This document shows positions 35,841 to 44,942 of a DNA stretch of 64,000 bases, piece by piece. Source of the DNA: Rhodospirillaceae bacterium (GTDB lineage Bacteria; Pseudomonadota; Alphaproteobacteria; SHVZ01); NCBI GenBank assembly GCA_016792585.1, contig JAEULB010000122.1:17422-81421 (forward strand), read 5' to 3'. The notes beneath the pieces are model-generated. The model ran no database searches and was not told the DNA's origin. It was given only the letters and a program-made list of their open reading frames with translations. Position 1 is the first letter of the stretch, and each line of letters opens with the position of its first letter. Position numbers and translations under genes: made by a program.

Positions 35841-36154
35841 AGGAGGCCGGCCTTCTCGCGCCGCTCGACGTCGGCGATCTTCTTCGCGAGCTCGTCGGAC
35901 GAGATCACGCCGCGCTGTAGCAGCGTCGAGGTGATCGATGTGATCCAGCGTTCGTAATAGGTCATCTTGTCGTAGGCATCGGGGCCGATCGCCTCGATGT
36001 TCTTCCTGAGCTCGTCGACCCTCATCAGGCTGCGCTCCCGGTCGGAGAGCAGCACCATCAGCGCGTCGACCCGCTTCTCCCACGGCGCATAGTCGTGCTC
36101 GGTCGGCTCGACCTTGCCCGCCGTCTCTCCGCCCATGTCGTGATGCGACCGCAT
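35837..36154 (-). CDS. nitrile hydratase beta N-terminal domain as a separate subunit
   Basis: A 105-residue protein matching the N-terminal half of NHase beta: HHDMGG near the start (compare HDVGG/HDTGG), YAPWEKRVDAL, DELRKNIE and YYERWITSITSTLLQRGVIS. It corresponds to the beta subunit of thiocyanate hydrolase. The two beta halves are separate genes overlapping by 4 bp, followed by the alpha-like gene. Thiocyanate hydrolase (scnB-scnA-scnC) has the same order. It starts 4 bp after the GST stop. Confidence 0.85.
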   Translation of the reverse strand: MRSHHDMGGETAGKVEPTEHDYAPWEKRVDALMVLLSDRERSLMRVDELRKNIEAIGPDAYDKMTYYERWITSITSTLLQRGVISSDELAKKIADVERREKAGLL

Positions 36155-36158
36155 CGCC

Positions 36159-36851
36159 TCACCTCTTCGCGTATTGAGCCTTGCCGAACAGGTTCTCGCG
36201 CGACTTCTCGTCGATCGGGCCTTGGCGCTGGCGGTCGGCGAGGACGGCTACGCCCTTCTTGACCGCCGGGCGCTCGGCAATCGCTTCGAACCAGCGCTTG
36301 AAGTTGGGGATCTCGTCCATCTTCTGGCCGTGACGCTCCCAGCCTCTGGACCACGGGAACACCGCCATGTCGGCGACGCCGTAGTCACCCGCCAGATACT
36401 CGGACTCGCTTAAGCGCTTGTCGAGGACGCGATAGAGACGGCTCGCCTCGTTCGAATAGCGGTCGATCGCGTAAGGCAGCGGCACGGGCGCGTAGTTCTT
36501 GAAGTGGCCGAGCTGGCCCAGCATCGGGCCGAAGCCGGCCATCTGCCACATGACCCACTGGACCGCGGTCCAGTAGCCGGGCTTGTCCTTTGGGATGAAC
36601 CTGCCGGTCTTTTCGGCGAGGTAGAGCAGGATCGCGCCGGATTCGAACAGCGAGATCGGCTTGCCGCCGGGACCGTCGGTATCGACGAGCGCCGGCATCT
36701 TGTTGTTGGGGCTGATCTTGAGGAAGTCCGGCTTGAACTGGTCGCCGGCGCCGATGTTGATGGCATGCACGTTGTAGGGCATGCCGAGCTCTTCCAGCAT
36801 GATCGAGACCTTGAATCCGTTCGGCGTCGGCCAGGTATAGAGCTCGATCAT
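36159..36851 (-). CDS. glutathione S-transferase, Nu-class/YfcG-like
   Basis: A 230-residue GST. The N-terminal thioredoxin-like domain begins MIELYTWPTPNGFKVSIML; the TPNG motif is typical of the Nu class (YfcG, YghU), which binds two GSH or GSSG and acts as a disulfide-bond oxidoreductase. FESGAI (GSH-binding Glu-Ser) and a helical C-terminal domain with DYGVADMAVFPW follow. It lies 13 bp after the glutamate-cysteine ligase gene and 4 bp before the nitrile hydratase-like genes, so glutathione synthesis, use and the hydratase share one transcript. Confidence 0.92.
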   Translation of the reverse strand: MIELYTWPTPNGFKVSIMLEELGMPYNVHAINIGAGDQFKPDFLKISPNNKMPALVDTDGPGGKPISLFESGAILLYLAEKTGRFIPKDKPGYWTAVQWVMWQMAGFGPMLGQLGHFKNYAPVPLPYAIDRYSNEASRLYRVLDKRLSESEYLAGDYGVADMAVFPWSRGWERHGQKMDEIPNFKRWFEAIAERPAVKKGVAVLADRQRQGPIDEKSRENLFGKAQYAKR

Positions 36852-36864
36852 CGGAAGTCTCTCC

Positions 36865-38229
36865 CTAGTAGGCCTGCTCGGCGAAGACCGGATCGACCGA
36901 GCCCTTCCAGCGTGTCCCGAACGCCTCGAGCATCTCGTCCGAGGCCGTCCGGCCGGACTCGGCGATACGCTCCAGCGGCTCGAGGAAATGCGCCTCGTCG
37001 ATGCCGGCCTTGTTCAGACGTCGGCGTGCGATCAGGCCCCGCCGCGCGATCTTCAGCACGTCGATCGCGACGTCCTGCACCGTCCGGCCGCGGAACTTGG
37101 TCTGGAGCGCGGAGCGCGGAACCTCGCGGCGAAGCAGCTCGTGGTCCGGCAGCTTCCACTCGCGGATCAGCTCGCTCGCCTGGTCGAGCGCGCCGGAATC
37201 GTAGAGGAGCCCGACCCACAGGGCTGGAAGCGCCACGAGGCGGTCGAGGGGTCCTGAGTCCGCGCCGCGCATCTCGAGGTAGCGTTTGAGGCGGACTTCG
37301 GGAAACACCGTCGTCGTGTGATCGACGAAGTCGGTGATCCGGGGCTCGTCCTTGAGCTCGTTGTGGAAACGGCCGGCCATGAAGTCGCGGAACGAGCGGC
37401 CGGAGAAGTCGAGATACTCGTTGTTGCGGTAGGCGAAATACATCGGCACGTCGAGCAGATAGTCGACGTAGCGCTCGTAGCCCATGCCGTCTTCGAAGAC
37501 GAAGGGAAGTATGCCGCAGCGGTCGGGATCGGTGTCGGTCCAGATATGGCTGCGGAAGGTCTGGAAGCCGTTGGGCTTGCCCTCGGTGAAGGGCGAGTTG
37601 GCGAAAAGCGCGGTGGCGATCGGCTGGAGAGCGAGGCTGACCCGGAACTTCCGGACCATGTCGGCCTCATCGGCGAAGTCGAGATTGGTCTGCACCGTAC
37701 AGGTGCGCGTCATCATGTCGAGGCCGAGCGAGCCCTTCTTCGGCATGTAGGCGCGCATGATCTTGTAGCGGCCCTTCGGCATCCAGGGGATGTCCTCGCG
37801 CTTCCACTTCGGATTGAAGCCAAGGCCCATCAGGCCGACCCCGAGGCCCTCGCCGACCTTCTTCACATGCGCGATGTGCTCGGCCGTCTCGTCGTAGGTC
37901 TCGTGGATCGTCTCGATCGGCGCGCCCGACAGCTCGAACTGGCCGCCCGGCTCCAACGTGATCGCACCCTGGCCCTTCGCCAGCGCGATCGTCTTGCCGT
38001 TCTCCTGGACGCGCTCCCAGCCGAACTGGGTCATGCCTTCGAGCAGCGCGCCGATGCCGTCCCGTCCCTCGTAAGGAACGGTCTTCAGGTCGCCGTAGCG
38101 GAAGACGAACTTCTCGTGCTCGGTGCCGATCCGCCACGCGTCCTTCGGTTTCTCGCCTTTTACGAAGTACTCGACCAGCTGGCGCTTCGATGTGATCGGA
38201 GCGCCCTGAGCCTCAGGCGGACGGGACAT
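36865..38229 (-). CDS. gshA: glutamate-cysteine ligase (alphaproteobacterial/plant type)
   Basis: A 454-residue ATP-dependent ligase joining Glu and Cys, the first step of glutathione synthesis. It belongs to the plant/alphaproteobacterial GCS2-like class: GTEHEKF near the N-terminus, GGQFELSGAP, MTRTCTVQTNLDF and FVFEDGMGYERYVDYLLDVPM are all recognisable. It stands between rsmE and the GST gene. No glutathione synthetase gene (gshB) is in the window. Confidence 0.93.
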   Translation of the reverse strand: MSRPPEAQGAPITSKRQLVEYFVKGEKPKDAWRIGTEHEKFVFRYGDLKTVPYEGRDGIGALLEGMTQFGWERVQENGKTIALAKGQGAITLEPGGQFELSGAPIETIHETYDETAEHIAHVKKVGEGLGVGLMGLGFNPKWKREDIPWMPKGRYKIMRAYMPKKGSLGLDMMTRTCTVQTNLDFADEADMVRKFRVSLALQPIATALFANSPFTEGKPNGFQTFRSHIWTDTDPDRCGILPFVFEDGMGYERYVDYLLDVPMYFAYRNNEYLDFSGRSFRDFMAGRFHNELKDEPRITDFVDHTTTVFPEVRLKRYLEMRGADSGPLDRLVALPALWVGLLYDSGALDQASELIREWKLPDHELLRREVPRSALQTKFRGRTVQDVAIDVLKIARRGLIARRRLNKAGIDEAHFLEPLERIAESGRTASDEMLEAFGTRWKGSVDPVFAEQAY

Positions 38230-38274
38230 GCTGCGGGGATTCCAGCGGTTGGAAAGTTTCCAGGCGATATGGGC

Positions 38275-39021
38275 CTAGGCCCGTCGATCGGCAAGGGGAG
38301 GTTGCGCGAGCGCCTGCCAGAGCGCCATCGCCGCCGCCGCCGCCGTGTCAGCCCGCAGGATGCGGGGACCCAGGCCGACCAGTGTAGCGAAGCCGAGTTG
38401 GGCCAAGTGGTCAAGCTCGGCCGGTTCGAAGCCGCCTTCCGGGCCGATCAGGATCGCCGCCGGAACACCATCGGCTCGAATCGCCTCGGCCATCGGCGGC
38501 ACGCCGCGCCGCTCCGCCGCGACATAGAGGCGGCGTTCCTTCGGCCAGCGGTCCATCACGTCTCCGAGAGACCTGGCTTCGCGCACCGGCGGAACCGAGA
38601 GCCGTTCGCATTGCTCCGCCGCCTCGGTCGCATGCGCCTGCAGGCGGTCGAGATTGACGCGCGAGACCACGGTGCGCCGCGTGATGACCGGATGAATCTC
38701 CGTGGCGCCGAGCTCGGTCGCCTTCTCGACGATCCAGTCGAGACGCGGTCCCTTGATCGGCGCGAACAGAAGCCAGATGTCGGGCTCGGTCGTCTGCTCG
38801 CGCAGCCGATCTTCCACGGAGACCGTGATGGACTTCTTGGCGACCGCCGAAAGCGTGGCCCGCCATTCGCCGTCGCGGCCGTTGAAGACCGCGATCGCAT
38901 CGCCGGCCTCCAGCCGCAGCACGGCACGGAGCTGATGCGCCTGATGCTCGCCGAGCAGGACCTCGGCGCCGGCATCGAGCGGCGCGTCGACGAAGAGGCG
39001 GGTGGCGAGCGGACGCGGCAT
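38275..39021 (-). CDS. rsmE: 16S rRNA (uracil-1498-N3)-methyltransferase
   Basis: A 248-residue SPOUT-class RNA methyltransferase. An N-terminal PUA-like barrel (about 1-75) is followed by the knotted domain with LIGPEGGFEPAELDHL and LGPRILRADTAAAAAM, both characteristic of RsmE. It is the first gene of the minus-strand series that continues with gshA; rsmE-gshA adjacency is common in Alphaproteobacteria. It diverges from ubiA. Confidence 0.95.
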   Translation of the reverse strand: MPRPLATRLFVDAPLDAGAEVLLGEHQAHQLRAVLRLEAGDAIAVFNGRDGEWRATLSAVAKKSITVSVEDRLREQTTEPDIWLLFAPIKGPRLDWIVEKATELGATEIHPVITRRTVVSRVNLDRLQAHATEAAEQCERLSVPPVREARSLGDVMDRWPKERRLYVAAERRGVPPMAEAIRADGVPAAILIGPEGGFEPAELDHLAQLGFATLVGLGPRILRADTAAAAAMALWQALAQPPLADRRA

Positions 39022-39072
39022 TCTTGGAGCTTACCGGTTGCGCCGCCGCCCGTCGTGCTTTACGGCGCTCCG

Positions 39073-39966
39073 GTGAGCCAAGCTTCCGACATCCGTGCCG
39101 GCGACTGGGTCGACCGCCACCTTCCCCGGCCGATGCGCCCTTACGCTCGGCTCGCCCGCTTCGACCGGCCGATCGGCACCTGGCTGCTGTTGCTGCCCTG
39201 CTGGTGGTCGACGGCGCTGGCCGCGCGCGATGAGATGCGCTGGGACCTGTTCATGCTGTTCGCGATCGGCGCGCTCTCGATGCGCGGCGCCGGCTGCGTG
39301 ATCAACGACTTCTGGGACCGCGACATCGACGCCAAGGTCGCGCGGACGGCGGACCGGCCGCTGGCCTCCGGCGCCATCGGCGTGCCAGCGGCACTCGTCT
39401 ATCTCTGCCTGCTGCTGCTGATCGGCCTCGGCGTGCTGATGCAGCTCAACTGGTCGGCGATCGTCACCGGCTTCGCGGTCATGGGCGTCGTCGTTCTCTA
39501 TCCGCTGGCCAAGCGCGTGACCTTCTGGCCGCAATTCGTGCTGGGCATCGCCTTCAACTGGGGGGCGCTGGTCGGATGGGCCGCGGTGCGCGGCACCGTC
39601 GAGTCGCCGGCGATCCTGCTTTATGCCGCCGGCATCCTCTGGACGCTCGGCTACGACACGATCTACGCGCATCAGGACAAGGAAGACGACGCGAAGATCG
39701 GCGTCCGGTCGACGGCGCTGCTGTTCGGCGCGAGCACCAAGCCGTGGCTATCGGCCTTCTATGCCGGCGCCGTCGCGCTCATGATCGCGGCCGGCATCGC
39801 CGCAGACGCCAAGTGGTCCTACTACGCCGCCCTCGCCGCGGCGGCGCTGCATTTTGTGTGGCAGGTGCGGACCCTGGATCTCGACGATCCCAAGGACTGC
39901 CTCGCCAAGTTCAAGAGCAACCGCGACGCCGGCCTCGCGATCACGCTTGCCTGCCTGATCGCATGA
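39073..39966 (+). CDS. ubiA: 4-hydroxybenzoate polyprenyltransferase
   Basis: A 297-residue integral membrane prenyltransferase for ubiquinone synthesis, with about nine helices. The first Mg-diphosphate motif NDFWDRDID (78-86) and the second YDTIYAHQDKEDD are both intact. The start is taken as GTG at 39073; another GTG at 39055 is possible and neither has a strong ribosome site. Its stop overlaps the next ATG (ATGA). A ubiD gene lies about 0.9 kb downstream; ubiX is not in the window. Confidence 0.92.
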   Translation: MSQASDIRAGDWVDRHLPRPMRPYARLARFDRPIGTWLLLLPCWWSTALAARDEMRWDLFMLFAIGALSMRGAGCVINDFWDRDIDAKVARTADRPLASGAIGVPAALVYLCLLLLIGLGVLMQLNWSAIVTGFAVMGVVVLYPLAKRVTFWPQFVLGIAFNWGALVGWAAVRGTVESPAILLYAAGILWTLGYDTIYAHQDKEDDAKIGVRSTALLFGASTKPWLSAFYAGAVALMIAAGIAADAKWSYYAALAAAALHFVWQVRTLDLDDPKDCLAKFKSNRDAGLAITLACLIA

Positions 39967-40607
39967 CCGACCCGGTCGCGTTCATCCGCGCCAACACCGA
40001 GGTGACGGCCGCATCGCTGGTGCCGGAGATCCGGCTCCATCTCGCGACCGAGGTCGTGCCGCTGTGGCAGGCGACCGAGGCGAGCCTGGAGAAGGCCGGG
40101 TTGCCGCCGCCCTACTGGGCCTTCGCCTGGCCAGGAGGACAGGCCTGCGCGCGCCACGTGCTCGACAATCCGAGGCTGGTGGCAGGACGCCGCGTGCTCG
40201 ACCTTGCCGCGGGCTGCGGCGTCGCCGCGGTCGCGGCGGCGAAGTTGGGAGCGCGCGCGTCGGCCAGCGAGATCGATCGTTTTGCTTTGGCCGCCATCGC
40301 CCTCAATGCGGCGCTCAACGGTGTCGAGGTAGCGCCGATCGATCGCGACGTGCTCGATGATCCGCCCGGCGACTGGGATACGGTCCTGGCCGGAGACCTC
40401 TGCTACGAGCGGCCGATGGCCGACCGGGTGGCATCCTGGATCAAGGCCCAGGCGCGAGCCGGCGTGACGGTGCTGATGGGAGATCCGGGCCGGGCCTACA
40501 AGCCGGCCGACGGACTGGCCGAGGTCGCACGCTATGTGGTGCCGACCTCGAGGGATCTGGAAGACCGGGAGACGCGCGAGACGATTCTCTGGCGCGTGCT
40601 GGGCTAG
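39963..40607 (+). CDS. class I SAM-dependent methyltransferase (ETFB-lysine methyltransferase-like)
   Basis: A 214-residue protein whose ATG overlaps the ubiA stop by 4 bp. PPYWAFAWPGGQA (about 49-61) and motif I VLDLAAGCGV (78-87) are typical of the METTL20/ETFBKMT and nicotinamide-N-methyltransferase-like group; the acidic residue after strand 2 is in ASEID. The probable role is methylation of a lysine on a protein such as electron-transfer flavoprotein (inference). It converges with the DUF4170 gene. Confidence 0.88.
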   Translation: MTDPVAFIRANTEVTAASLVPEIRLHLATEVVPLWQATEASLEKAGLPPPYWAFAWPGGQACARHVLDNPRLVAGRRVLDLAAGCGVAAVAAAKLGARASASEIDRFALAAIALNAALNGVEVAPIDRDVLDDPPGDWDTVLAGDLCYERPMADRVASWIKAQARAGVTVLMGDPGRAYKPADGLAEVARYVVPTSRDLEDRETRETILWRVLG

Positions 40608-40792
40608 GCCGCGTCCTCGACAATCCGGTAGCGGACCAGGCAGTGGTCGATGGTCGAGAAGGCGCGGCTGGCCCAGGCGTCGCGGGCCTCCTTGAAAGTC
40701 CCGTAGGGGCCGAGCTTCTCCTCGACCTTCCCAGGCGTCACCTTCTTGAAATCGGTATCCGTATATTCGCCGCCGACAACCCAGTAGTTCAT
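40604..40792 (-). CDS. DUF4170 domain-containing small protein
   Basis: A 62-residue protein found widely in Alphaproteobacteria, with [13 protein letters not shown] at the start and [13 protein letters not shown] in the middle. Its function is unknown. It converges with the methyltransferase gene (4-bp overlap of ends) and diverges from ubiD. Confidence 0.88.
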   Translation of the reverse strand: MNYWVVGGEYTDTDFKKVTPGKVEEKLGPYGTFKEARDAWASRAFSTIDHCLVRYRIVEDAA

Positions 40793-40860
40793 CTGATCGA
40801 TTCCTTAGGCTTTTTAAGGATATAGGCTCCGGATCCGGTGCCCGCAAGGCGTGCGACAGG

Positions 40861-42405
40861 TTGACAGAGCCCGCCGCCGACAAGACTAATCCGCCAATGG
40901 TTTACGCAAGCTTACGCGACTTCATGGACCGGCTCGAAGCAGCCGGAAGGCTGAGACGGGTTGCCGCACCCGTGACGCCGGTGCTGGAGATGACCGAGAT
41001 CCAGACGCGCCTCCTGGCCGAGCAGGGGCCGGCGGTGCTGTTCGAGGACGTGCGGCGCCCCGATGGCAGCCGCTACGACATGCCGGTGCTGGTGAATCTG
41101 TTCGGCACGGTCGAGCGGGTCGCCTGGGGCATGGGCCGCGAGCCGAGCGAGCTCCGGCAGATCGGCGAGACGCTGGCGTTCCTGAAGCAGCCGGAGCCGC
41201 CGGGCGGCTGGCGCGAGGCGCTGGAGATGCTGCCGCTCCTGAAGACCGTGATGGCGATGCGCCCGCGCACGGTCTCCCGCGCGCCATGCCAGGAAGTCGT
41301 CCTTCAGGGCAACGACATCGACCTTGGCGCGCTCCCGATCCAGACCTGCTGGCCCGGCGAGCCGGCGCCGCTGATCACCTGGCCGCTGGTCGTGACCAAG
41401 GGCCCGAGCTCCCGGCGCGAGGACGCCTTCAACCTCGGCATCTACCGGATGCAGGTGACGGGCCGCAACACGACGCTGATGCGCTGGCTCAAGCATCGCG
41501 GCGGCGCCCAGCATCACGCGCGCTGGTCGAAGGAGAAGGCGGAGCCGCTGCCGGCGGCCGCGGTGATCGGCGCCGATCCGGGAACGATCCTGGCGGCGGT
41601 GACGCCGGTGCCGGATACGCTCTCGGAGTACCAGTTCGCGGGCCTGCTGCGCGGCACCAAGGTCGACCTCGTCGACTGCGTGACCCAGCCGCTCAAGGTG
41701 CCTGCCGAGGCCGAAATCGTGCTCGAAGGCACCGTGTCGCTCTCCGACTACGGCGACGAAGGGCCTTACGGCGACCACACCGGCTACTACAACTCGGTCG
41801 AGCCCTTCCCCGTCTTCACCGTCACCGCGATCACGCGGCGGCGACAGCCGATCTATCTCTCGACCTTCACCGGCCGTCCGCCGGACGAGCCCTCGGTGCT
41901 GGGCGAGGCCCTGAACGAGGTGTTCATCCCCCTCCTCAGCCAGCAGTTCCCGGAGATCGTCGACTTCTGGCTGCCGCCGGAAGGGTGCAGCTATCGGATC
42001 GCGGTCGTCTCGATCCGGAAGGCCTACGCCGGACACGCCAAGCGCGTGATGATGGGCGTGTGGTCGTTCCTCCGTCAGTTCGTCTACACGAAGTTCGTCA
42101 TCGTCGTGGACGACGACATCGACGCGCGCGACTGGAAGGACGTGATGTGGGCGATGTCGACGCGCATGGACCCGGCCCGCGACATCACCGTGGTCGAGAA
42201 CACGCCGATCGACTATCTCGACTTCGCCTCGCCGGAGAGCGGACTCGGCGGCAAGATCGGCCTGGACGCCACCAACAAATGGCCGCCCGAGACGAAGCGC
42301 GAATGGGGCCGCAAGATCCGCATGGCCGACGACGTGATCGAGCAGGTCACCAGGCGGTGGGGCGAGTACGGCCTCCCCGGCTCGGGCAAGCCGATCTGGA
42401 AGTAA
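40861..42405 (+). CDS. ubiD: UbiD family prenylated-FMN decarboxylase
   Basis: A 514-residue protein from a TTG at 40861; the ATG at 40897 ([11 protein letters not shown]) gives 502 residues and is a good alternative, since neither has a clear ribosome site. It shows the UbiD fold and hallmark segments [38 protein letters not shown] (active-site region) and [14 protein letters not shown] near the C-terminus. Together with ubiA it suggests 3-polyprenyl-4-hydroxybenzoate decarboxylation in ubiquinone synthesis. It needs prenyl-FMN from UbiX, encoded elsewhere. Confidence 0.92.
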   Translation: MTEPAADKTNPPMVYASLRDFMDRLEAAGRLRRVAAPVTPVLEMTEIQTRLLAEQGPAVLFEDVRRPDGSRYDMPVLVNLFGTVERVAWGMGREPSELRQIGETLAFLKQPEPPGGWREALEMLPLLKTVMAMRPRTVSRAPCQEVVLQGNDIDLGALPIQTCWPGEPAPLITWPLVVTKGPSSRREDAFNLGIYRMQVTGRNTTLMRWLKHRGGAQHHARWSKEKAEPLPAAAVIGADPGTILAAVTPVPDTLSEYQFAGLLRGTKVDLVDCVTQPLKVPAEAEIVLEGTVSLSDYGDEGPYGDHTGYYNSVEPFPVFTVTAITRRRQPIYLSTFTGRPPDEPSVLGEALNEVFIPLLSQQFPEIVDFWLPPEGCSYRIAVVSIRKAYAGHAKRVMMGVWSFLRQFVYTKFVIVVDDDIDARDWKDVMWAMSTRMDPARDITVVENTPIDYLDFASPESGLGGKIGLDATNKWPPETKREWGRKIRMADDVIEQVTRRWGEYGLPGSGKPIWK

Positions 42406-42409
42406 GCCG

Positions 42410-42889
42410 GTGCTGAAGAACCTCCAATACGGGCTGGGGTTCCTGATCGGCTGCTTCGCCACGCTGACGCTGTCGATCGGCATGATCGCCGGCATCGAGG
42501 CGATGACCGGTGTTCCGATCCCGTTCAAGATCGCGATCGTGCCGCTGGCCGCGATCGGCGTCGGCATTCTCGTCGCCCGCTGGATCGGCCGCCTCGATCT
42601 TGCGCGCTACTTCACCGCCCGCGATCCCGAGCCGAAGGCGCCGCCGCCTCCCCGCCCGGCCAGGGCGCCGAAGCAGAAGCGCCCCTGGAGCTTCCACCTG
42701 GTCGGCACCCTGATCGCCTTCTGGGCGATCTCGCTGGTCGGGATCATCGTGCTATTCGGCCCCTTCGGCTTCGCCGACGACCCATCGGTCTCCATCCGCC
42801 TGCTCAAGATCGCCGCCTGCACCGTCGCCATCGCCGGTCTCGGCGGCTTCCTCTTGCGGAAAGAGTTCGCGAAGCTCATGTCACGTTGA
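42410..42889 (+). CDS. small integral membrane protein of unknown function
   Basis: A 159-residue protein with a GTG start, 4 bp after ubiD. Two hydrophobic helices near 6-28 and 36-56 are separated by a Pro/Arg-rich cytoplasmic-looking segment (about 70-95, APPPPRPARAPK) from two further helices at about 102-122 and 130-148. I do not recognise a family. Close spacing suggests co-transcription with ubiD. Confidence 0.7.
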   Translation: MLKNLQYGLGFLIGCFATLTLSIGMIAGIEAMTGVPIPFKIAIVPLAAIGVGILVARWIGRLDLARYFTARDPEPKAPPPPRPARAPKQKRPWSFHLVGTLIAFWAISLVGIIVLFGPFGFADDPSVSIRLLKIAACTVAIAGLGGFLLRKEFAKLMSR

Positions 42890-42913
42890 GACAAGGTACA
42901 GTTTGGAACCGTC

Positions 42914-44248
42914 ATGGCCGCTTCCCTCGACCTCCTGATCGATCTCGTTTCCAAGGCCCGCAGGGCCGGCGCCGACTCGGCCGACGCCGTGATGTTCAAG
43001 TCGGCGCATCTCGGATTGCGCCAGCGGCTCGGCAAGCCGGAGATGCTTGAGCGCTCCGAATCCCAGGACCTGGGTCTCCGCGTCATGGTCGGCAAGCGCC
43101 AGGCCTCCGTCTCCTCGACCGATCCGTCGCCGCGGGCGCTGGCCGAGCTGGTCGAACGCGCGGTGGCGATGGCGAGGATCGCGCCGGAGGATCCCTATTG
43201 CGGCATCGCCGATCCGGACGCGATCGCGAAGGGCCTCCCCGACCTCGACCTCAACGATCCGGCCGAGCCGGCGCCTGAGGCGCTGGAGAATCGCGCCAAG
43301 GAGACCGAGGACGCCGCCCGAGCTGTCCCCGGCATCACCAACTCCGAGGGTGCCGAGGCGACATGGTCGCGATCGGAGATCGCGATCGCCGCCTCCAACG
43401 GCTTCGCCGGCAGCTATGCCCGCTCGGGCCACGGCGTCAGCGTCTCGGTCGTCGCCGGCGAAGGTGCCGGCATGGAGACCGACTACGACTATGCGAGCTC
43501 GGTCTACGGTCGCGACCTCGAAGCGGCCGCGACCGTCGGCCGCCGCGCCGGCGAGCGCACGGTCAGGCGCCTCAACCCGAAGAAGGCGGAGACCGCGAAG
43601 GTGCCGGTGGTCTTCGACCCGCGCGTCTCGGCCTCGCTGATCTCGCACCTCGCCGGCGGCATCACCGGCCCGTCGGTCGCGCGCAAGGTCAGCTTCCTGA
43701 AGGACCAGATGGGGAAGCAGGTCCTGGCGTCGGGACTCAACGTGATCGACGATGCGCTGAAGCCGCGCGGGCTCCGCTCGCGTCCCTTCGACGGCGAAGG
43801 CATCGCCGCGAGGCGCTGGACGCTGGTCGAGGACGGCGTGCTCAAGACCTGGCTGCTCGACCTGGCGTCGGCCCGCCAGCTTGGCCTCGTCACCACCGGG
43901 CACGCGGCGCGCGGCACCTCGGGCCCTCCCGGCCCGTCGGCGACCAACCTCTATCTCGAAGCCGGCAAGATGACGCCCGACGAGCTGATGGCCGACATCA
44001 AGAGCGGCTTCTACATCACCAGCCTGATGGGAAGCGGCGTCAACATGGTGACCGGCGACTACAGCCGCGGCGCCGCCGGCTTCTGGATCGAGAACGGCAA
44101 GGTGGCCTATCCGGTCAGCGAGGTGACCGTCGCCGGAAACCTCAAGGACATGTTCCTCCAGATGACGCCGGCCAACGACCTCGCGTTCAAGATGGCCGTC
44201 AACGCCCCGACGATCCGCGTCGAAGGCATGACCGTCGCCGGACGATAG
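42914..44248 (+). CDS. pmbA: PmbA/TldE-like subunit of the TldD-TldE protease family
   Basis: A 444-residue protein of the TldD/PmbA family. It lacks the HExxxH zinc motif of TldD and shows the PmbA/TldE end (GATNLYLEAGK-like stretch, SGFYITSLMGSGVNMVTGDYSRGAAGFWIENG), so it is the non-catalytic partner. With TldD it cleaves modified or disordered peptides such as microcin B17 precursor or CcdA. tldD is not adjacent. An FMN-type oxidase gene follows after 9 bp. Confidence 0.92.
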   Translation: MAASLDLLIDLVSKARRAGADSADAVMFKSAHLGLRQRLGKPEMLERSESQDLGLRVMVGKRQASVSSTDPSPRALAELVERAVAMARIAPEDPYCGIADPDAIAKGLPDLDLNDPAEPAPEALENRAKETEDAARAVPGITNSEGAEATWSRSEIAIAASNGFAGSYARSGHGVSVSVVAGEGAGMETDYDYASSVYGRDLEAAATVGRRAGERTVRRLNPKKAETAKVPVVFDPRVSASLISHLAGGITGPSVARKVSFLKDQMGKQVLASGLNVIDDALKPRGLRSRPFDGEGIAARRWTLVEDGVLKTWLLDLASARQLGLVTTGHAARGTSGPPGPSATNLYLEAGKMTPDELMADIKSGFYITSLMGSGVNMVTGDYSRGAAGFWIENGKVAYPVSEVTVAGNLKDMFLQMTPANDLAFKMAVNAPTIRVEGMTVAGR

Positions 44249-44257
44249 GAGATTCAG

Positions 44258-44938
44258 ATGCCCGACAGCGCCGCGCCCTCGCCTGTTCTTCTCGACGCCG
44301 ACGCGGCACGCGCGCTGGTCGAGAAGACCTATCCGCAGCCCTCCGCAGTGGTGATCGCTAAGGACATCGGCCACATCGACGGGTATCTGAAGCGCTTCAT
44401 CGAGACCGCGCCGTTCTATTGCATGGCGACAGCCGACGCGGCAGGCAACCAGGACGTGACGCCGAGAGGCGATCCGCCCGGCACCTTCAAGGTCCTGGGA
44501 CCGCATACGCTGGCGCTGCCGGACCGGCCGGGGAACAACCGGCTGGATGCGATCCGCAACCTCGTCGAGAACCCGCATATCGGGCTGCTCTTCATCATCC
44601 CGGGCGTCGAGGAGACGGTGCGGATCAACGGCACCGCGCGCTTGAGCGTCGATCCCGACCTGCTCGCCTCGATGGCAGTCGAAGGCAACCTCCCGCGCTC
44701 GGCCATCGTGGTGCAGGTAAGCGAGGCGTTCCTCCATTGCGCCAAGGCCTTCAAGCGCTCGAAGCTCTGGGATCCGTCGGCGCAGGTGCCGCGCACCTCG
44801 CTGCCGAGCCTCGGCACTATGCTCGCCGATCACGTGAAGATGACGCCCGAGCAGAAGCAGTACGCCGACGAGCGGATTGAACTCTCCTATCGCACCCTCT
44901 GGGGCGCGATGAAGCCGGATACGACCAAGCTCAAGTAG
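44258..44938 (+). CDS. pyridoxamine 5'-phosphate oxidase-fold FMN protein (MSMEG_1061-like)
   Basis: A 226-residue split-barrel flavoprotein. The region around CMATADAAGNQDVTPRGDPPG and LPDRPGNNRLDAIRNL matches the PNPOx-like group annotated as MSMEG_1061 family, FMN- or F420-binding reductases of unknown substrate rather than true PdxH. A GGAGATT site precedes the ATG. It follows pmbA and converges with the DUF1491 gene. Confidence 0.88.
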   Translation: MPDSAAPSPVLLDADAARALVEKTYPQPSAVVIAKDIGHIDGYLKRFIETAPFYCMATADAAGNQDVTPRGDPPGTFKVLGPHTLALPDRPGNNRLDAIRNLVENPHIGLLFIIPGVEETVRINGTARLSVDPDLLASMAVEGNLPRSAIVVQVSEAFLHCAKAFKRSKLWDPSAQVPRTSLPSLGTMLADHVKMTPEQKQYADERIELSYRTLWGAMKPDTTKLK

Positions 44939-44942
44939 CTAG

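Noticed and set aside
37318..39072. Very long plus-strand frame leading into ubiA
   Set aside because: The part before 39073 mirrors gshA and rsmE on the other strand and shows no domain; only the UbiA part is real.
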